Source of the DNA: Rhizobium chutanense
Lineage (GTDB): Bacteria; Pseudomonadota; Alphaproteobacteria; Rhizobiales; Rhizobiaceae
Direction: 5' to 3'
Length of the DNA stretch: 64,000 nucleotides
Assembly (NCBI RefSeq): GCF_002531935.1
Contig: NZ_NWSV01000012.1
Coordinates: 106,662 to 170,661 of the forward strand
Positions 60,682 to 64,000 of this stretch are shown one piece after another. The number at the start of each line of letters is the position of its first letter. Within the stretch, counting starts at the first letter, position 1. The notes under the pieces were generated by a model that searched no databases, was not told where the DNA came from, and saw nothing but the letters and a program-made list of their open reading frames with translations. Position numbers and translations under genes: made by a program.

Positions 60682-61240
60682 TCACGATCGAAGCCATAAA
60701 ATTGCCGTTTCGAGTTGGCGGATAACCTCCGCTTCCAGTTCCGCGCATATCACCTCATATTCACGAACAGGGCGGTCGTCATCGTTCTGGTGCCGGAAGG
60801 CTTCAAGGGCGATGCAGGCCTCGTCGTAGGCCTCAAACAGGTCGCAGAATAGCCGCCGGGACGAGGACGCAGCCAGTGCCTCAAGTTGCTTTCGCGCAGC
60901 GGGTAACTTGAGCATCAATCGATGCAACCCACATTGCGCGGTTCCAAGGTTACCTTCGATCTTCCCAAATCTTTGGCCATCAACACGCGCCAACCCTCGG
61001 TCAAACGGCGAGCCGCCAAAATCACTGTTCACTTCCACCATGCCTTCCGGACGCAGGTTTTCAGCTTTGCGTTTGAATAGATCGGACGCGAGACGCCGAG
61101 CTTCACCCCCGTGTCGGCATAACTGCGGTCACATCCACTTCGGCTGGGCGACCCGTTGCGCTATCAATGACTGCAAACAATCCCCAGCACCCAGCCATGC
61201 AGCGATATCTGGCATTGGAAAGGAATTGCCGTTCTTTCAT
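60682..61240 (-). pseudogene. Small unknown gene, probably frame-broken
   Basis: The frame ending at 60682 and open to 61041 (119 aa from its first ATG) continues upstream without start as PQLCRHGGEARRLASDLFKR towards 61127. The adjacent frame starts at 61240 (MKERQFLSNARYRCMAGCWG then LFAVIDSATGRPAEVD) and stops at 61103. The two together look like one protein interrupted near 61120-61135, though this is a pattern judgement. The downstream part contains helix-rich LPAARKQLEALAASSSRRLFCDLFEAYDEACIALEAF and ends LETAILWLRS. No family is recognised. The part 60682-61041 may still be expressed as its own small protein. Confidence 0.35.
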
Positions 61241-61617
61241 TTTTCGGGCCCCGCAATTATGGCTGAGTTCCGTCGAAAAAGGTGAACAACTGAGCTTAGT
61301 ACTATTATACTCCATGAATCTGCAGCAGTGACGTAATATACATAGCCATGACACCGAGAATACCGGAATCTACGCCCAGTTCCGCCGGATGGAGCCCACG
61401 ATGAACGGACCGTCGAGCTGTCGCGGACAGCAACAAGATCTGAAGTCGACGGACTCTTGAGCGAGGAAATGATGCGCGTTTTGCTCTACTTGCTTGAGGC
61501 GCGCTCCTCTTCGACAAACATGCCTCCCGCGCCTAACCCTGCGAGAAAGCGTTCACCTCCCGGCGAACAACGCGACCGAAGTCGAAGGGAAGGCCAAGAC
61601 AGCAGCGGCCTTTGATA
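61241..61617. other. Intergenic region
   Basis: About 375 bp between the broken small gene and the 3' end of the DUF2254 gene. I see no convincing gene, RNA or strong hairpin. Confidence 0.4.
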
Positions 61618-62958
61618 TTACGGAACTCTATGGGACAGAGACGTTTCGATCGGCGGGTCCACAGGTGCAAGAGCTCGACGGGCAGGAAATTTCGCGCTGC
61701 CTAGCCCTTGGGTATCTGCCGTCTTCGCAAGCTCCAAGTCTTCAGGGAAACGAAACAGTTCTTGTAACTGCCGGTCCAACAACTCGAGTTCTTGCTCTAG
61801 CGCAGGTCGACGAGCGGCGGGGAGTACCTGCAAGCAATATTCCAGCACAGCGTGCAGCCGACGCGCAATCTGGAAATTCTCCGCGCCGTAAAGTCGAATT
61901 TCGCTGAAGGTCAACTTTACGAAATCGTCCCAGCTTGGCATTCGGCATACAACCTTCAACTCCCCCGACCGGTTCCGGATCCTTTCGCCACGTAAGCTGC
62001 GCTTGCCCACCAGGCAGAGAAGCCGCTGCAACTGGTCGATCGCGAGCACGGCCGTTGTCGGATCATTGATGGCCTTCGAAAGCGCCTTGATGGCGATGTC
62101 CACGATGATCCGGAACGCGAAGGTCACGTCCTGCTCAAGAGACCGCTCCTGCCCAAAGGCGATCATCGTCTTGAGGGTGGCTTCCTTCGGAAATCGATCC
62201 CCGTAGAGCAGGAACAATGGTTCGTCAGACGCGATGAAGTCGCCAATCCTCGGAACCAATTCGATCACACAGTGCGACCTCTCAGCTTCTGCCAGCAACG
62301 CGTTTCGATTGACAGCCACGATAATCGCTGGCCGCCCTTTGTAGAGGACGATCTTGTCGGGACTGTCTTTCGGACCCACGCTGTCCGCTCCGCTGCCAGA
62401 TTCCTCAGTCGCCAATATCGGATAGAGGCGCTCAATGACCTTGCGCCCCTCGTCACTGACCCGCGCGACGATGCTGACGGGCCTTAGAAGGCGGGCTGCA
62501 TAGTCGATCAGATAGAGGAAACCTGCGATGGACAAAAATCCCAGAAGCCCAGCAATGGCGACGACTTTATGATGCACATCGGTCTCGAGCCTCGCCAGGG
62601 CACCTGTCGCAAAAAGCAAAGTGAAGATGAACAATCCGACCGTGAACCGGATGGCGTTGTCGCGCAGCAACGTCGTCGCGATAATCCGGGGTGTAAGCTG
62701 ACCGCCTGCGACCTGAATTGCCACGAGTAGCGAACCGAACGTGAAGACCACAAAGGTCAACGTCATTGTAATGATGGTTTCAAGCAACCTCTGGGAGCCA
62801 GCCACCCCCCAGGGCCATGGTTCAAGCCAGATCAACCATTGCTCGAAGAAATATACCAGTCGGATTGCCGCTACATAAAGAAGCAAGGCGACAAACGGCA
62901 CGAGCCACAACGACGACTTGATGTAGCTTCTCAGGCTGAAGAGCCGATTCCATCCCAT
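61618..62958 (-). CDS. DUF2254 membrane protein
   Basis: A 446-aa protein of the DUF2254 family (predicted membrane proteins). It starts MGWNRLFSLRSYIKSSLWLVPFVALLLYVAAIRLVYFFEQWL; four TM helices run to about residue 160, with SQRLLETIITMTLTFVVFTFGSLLVAIQVAGGQLTPRIIATTLLRD in between. A large soluble C-terminal part has ALSKAINDPTTAVLAIDQLQRLL, the family's best-conserved block. I use the ATG at 62958 (GGGGA at seven bases); an ATG ten codons earlier and a longer open frame to 63204 exist. The function is unknown. Confidence 0.88.
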   Translation of the reverse strand: MGWNRLFSLRSYIKSSLWLVPFVALLLYVAAIRLVYFFEQWLIWLEPWPWGVAGSQRLLETIITMTLTFVVFTFGSLLVAIQVAGGQLTPRIIATTLLRDNAIRFTVGLFIFTLLFATGALARLETDVHHKVVAIAGLLGFLSIAGFLYLIDYAARLLRPVSIVARVSDEGRKVIERLYPILATEESGSGADSVGPKDSPDKIVLYKGRPAIIVAVNRNALLAEAERSHCVIELVPRIGDFIASDEPLFLLYGDRFPKEATLKTMIAFGQERSLEQDVTFAFRIIVDIAIKALSKAINDPTTAVLAIDQLQRLLCLVGKRSLRGERIRNRSGELKVVCRMPSWDDFVKLTFSEIRLYGAENFQIARRLHAVLEYCLQVLPAARRPALEQELELLDRQLQELFRFPEDLELAKTADTQGLGSAKFPARRALAPVDPPIETSLSHRVP

Positions 62959-63137
62959 TTTCGTTCCCCGGACGACCAAGCGGATCATATCCCGCTTACA
63001 CTCACTCTTCGAGAATCGTCGTTTGTCCCAATCGCAAGCCCGTAGGACCGATTGGATAGTCGGCCCCCTCGTTGATGCATCGTCGGTCGGATTCCTGGCA
63101 GCCCGGCCGACGATGCAGTTTTGCGCCCGGGCACTGG

Positions 63138-63395
63138 TCAGTATTTTATGTCTCGCCCAGTCTGACGGCCACTCTGCTTGGTCTGCCGCTTGTCTTGCCG
63201 ACAAGCCGCATTGCTCTTTTCATTGGCTGCGCGACATGCTTGTTTTGTATCGCGGGCGCCCTGGCGCGTATCCTGTTTGACGTCACGCGCGGCACGGCGT
63301 TGTTGTGCCTGCTCTGTAGCCCACGATAAATCCGGCAGACTTGCGAGAAACATCGCGGCCAGCAAAGCACTAAACAGAGGCTTCGGTTTGACCAT
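63138..63395 (-). CDS. Small secreted basic protein, 85 aa
   Basis: An 85-residue exported protein. The signal peptide is MVKPKPLFSALLAAMFLASLPDLSWA. The mature part is Arg/Gln/Lys-rich with two cysteines and repeated (T/D)(K/R)Q units (RDVKQDTRQGARDTKQACR, then SNAACRQDKRQTKQSGRQTGRDIKY). GAGGAG lies eight bases before the ATG. Similar small proteins are common in rhizobia; their function is unknown. It is upstream of the DUF2254 gene on the same strand, 180 bp away. Confidence 0.75.
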   Translation of the reverse strand: MVKPKPLFSALLAAMFLASLPDLSWATEQAQQRRAARDVKQDTRQGARDTKQACRAANEKSNAACRQDKRQTKQSGRQTGRDIKY

Positions 63396-63929
63396 TCTCT
63401 TGACTCCTCTAAATACCTGCGAACCCGCGTCGGTATCGTTGCATGGAGACTGAGCAGGCCCCTCGGATCAGCTAAGCAGGGTAACCCGGGATCGATGAAC
63501 GCGCGTCATTCGTCCGCCTGCATCCCAACCGACATATCGAGGCAAGTCAGATTATGCACTAAACCGGTGCGAGGGGGACGTATATTACTGTATAGACAAA
63601 CCGGCTATCGCCCTCATTAAGGAGATTATTGGCTGGCGCCGGACCGCGGCTTCAGGCGCGTCCTGCGTCCGTCATCCTACGACTTCTCGGCCGGCCGCGC
63701 TAATCTACTGCCGTGCCGTATCTTCAAGCCCTATACCGACGGAATTGTCGCCACGCGAACATTGCCCATCTCTGGAAGTCGACGCCCTTGCTGCGACATC
63801 AAGGTTGGCGGTGTGCGGGCACGGTTTCGCCCCGCTGATGAGGTCTCCAGTCCTCGGGCTACGGTTACCAGCAACGCAAATAGCCCGCTGGTTGGCGGGC
63901 TATTTGATGATCCATAAAGGGAAGGAATT
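63396..63929. other. Intergenic region before tRNA
   Basis: About 530 bp with no convincing protein gene. The only clear structure is the terminator hairpin at 63878-63905 that follows the minus-strand tRNA. Confidence 0.45.
63878..63905 (-). terminator. Terminator-like hairpin after tRNA-fMet
   Basis: AAATAGCCCGC (63878-63888) and GCGGGCTATTT (63895-63905) form a perfect 11-bp stem with a 6-base loop. On the minus strand the stem ends in ATTTGCG, giving a short T-run. It lies 24 bases past the tRNA 3' end and probably terminates the tRNA (and rRNA) transcript. Confidence 0.75.

Positions 63930-64000
<71 letters not shown>

Overview
The window looks like chromosomal DNA of a fast-growing rhizobium, most likely in the Rhizobium leguminosarum / R. 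etli group. This rests on the high GC content, the codon usage, the many sugar ABC operons, ExoY/ExoF/ExoQ-type polysaccharide genes, and a clear copy of the Rhizobium intergenic mosaic element RIME at 53075-53180. The right edge is an initiator tRNA-Met with a terminator behind it, which in rhizobia is usually the last gene of an rRNA operon; that operon would lie beyond the window. The species assignment is inference.

Left part (1-24 kb): the 3' part of a CPA1 Na+/H+ antiporter; a two-gene RND efflux pump; a metallophosphoesterase; an acyl-CoA-dehydrogenase-like flavoprotein beside an Rrf2 regulator with four cysteines; then an SDR, a hydroxypyruvate-isomerase-like protein, an AhpD/CMD-like protein and a cupin. 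Two sugar-type ABC operons follow, separated by a ROK repressor gene. One is a UgpB-A-E-C-like glycerol-3-phosphate importer on the minus strand. The other, on the plus strand, encodes binding protein, two permeases, a SIS-domain protein, a PfkB kinase and an ATPase. The SIS + PfkB pair suggests uptake and cleavage of an amino-sugar or Amadori-type (fructosamine) compound.

Middle part (23.8-43.5 kb): a Wzx/Wzy-type exopolysaccharide locus. A Crp/Fnr-family gene heads a minus-strand operon (two GT4 glycosyltransferases, a Wzx flippase, a GH16 glycanase). Across an AT-rich spacer, a plus-strand operon encodes an ExoY-like initiating transferase, a Wzz/Wzc-like protein with a broken Walker A, a GT2, an ExoF/Wza-like export protein and a Wzy-like polymerase. 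A GT8, a DUF-type GT2 and an acyltransferase complete it. The most striking observation is that the regulator, the ExoY-like transferase and a 99-residue membrane protein each occur twice, in the same order and orientation, and that both transferase genes carry the same 15-base upstream motif at nearly the same distance. The second transferase has lost its catalytic Asp-Glu pair and about 32 residues, so this looks like a duplicated regulatory/initiation block whose second copy has decayed or been repurposed.

Right part (43.7-64 kb): a membrane PQQ glucose dehydrogenase; a class III adenylate cyclase fused to TPRs; a FadR-type regulator with a ribose/fructose-type ABC system and an epimerase; the RIME; a DUF808 protein; then an accessory stretch of lower-GC genes (SulP anion transporter, beta-carbonic anhydrase, 2-TM K+ channel, AI-2E-family protein, DUF2254 protein, small secreted proteins). 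This stretch holds three frame-broken genes (a ParE-type toxin remnant, a DUF2092-like gene and a small unknown gene). No CRISPR array, insertion sequence or prophage was seen.
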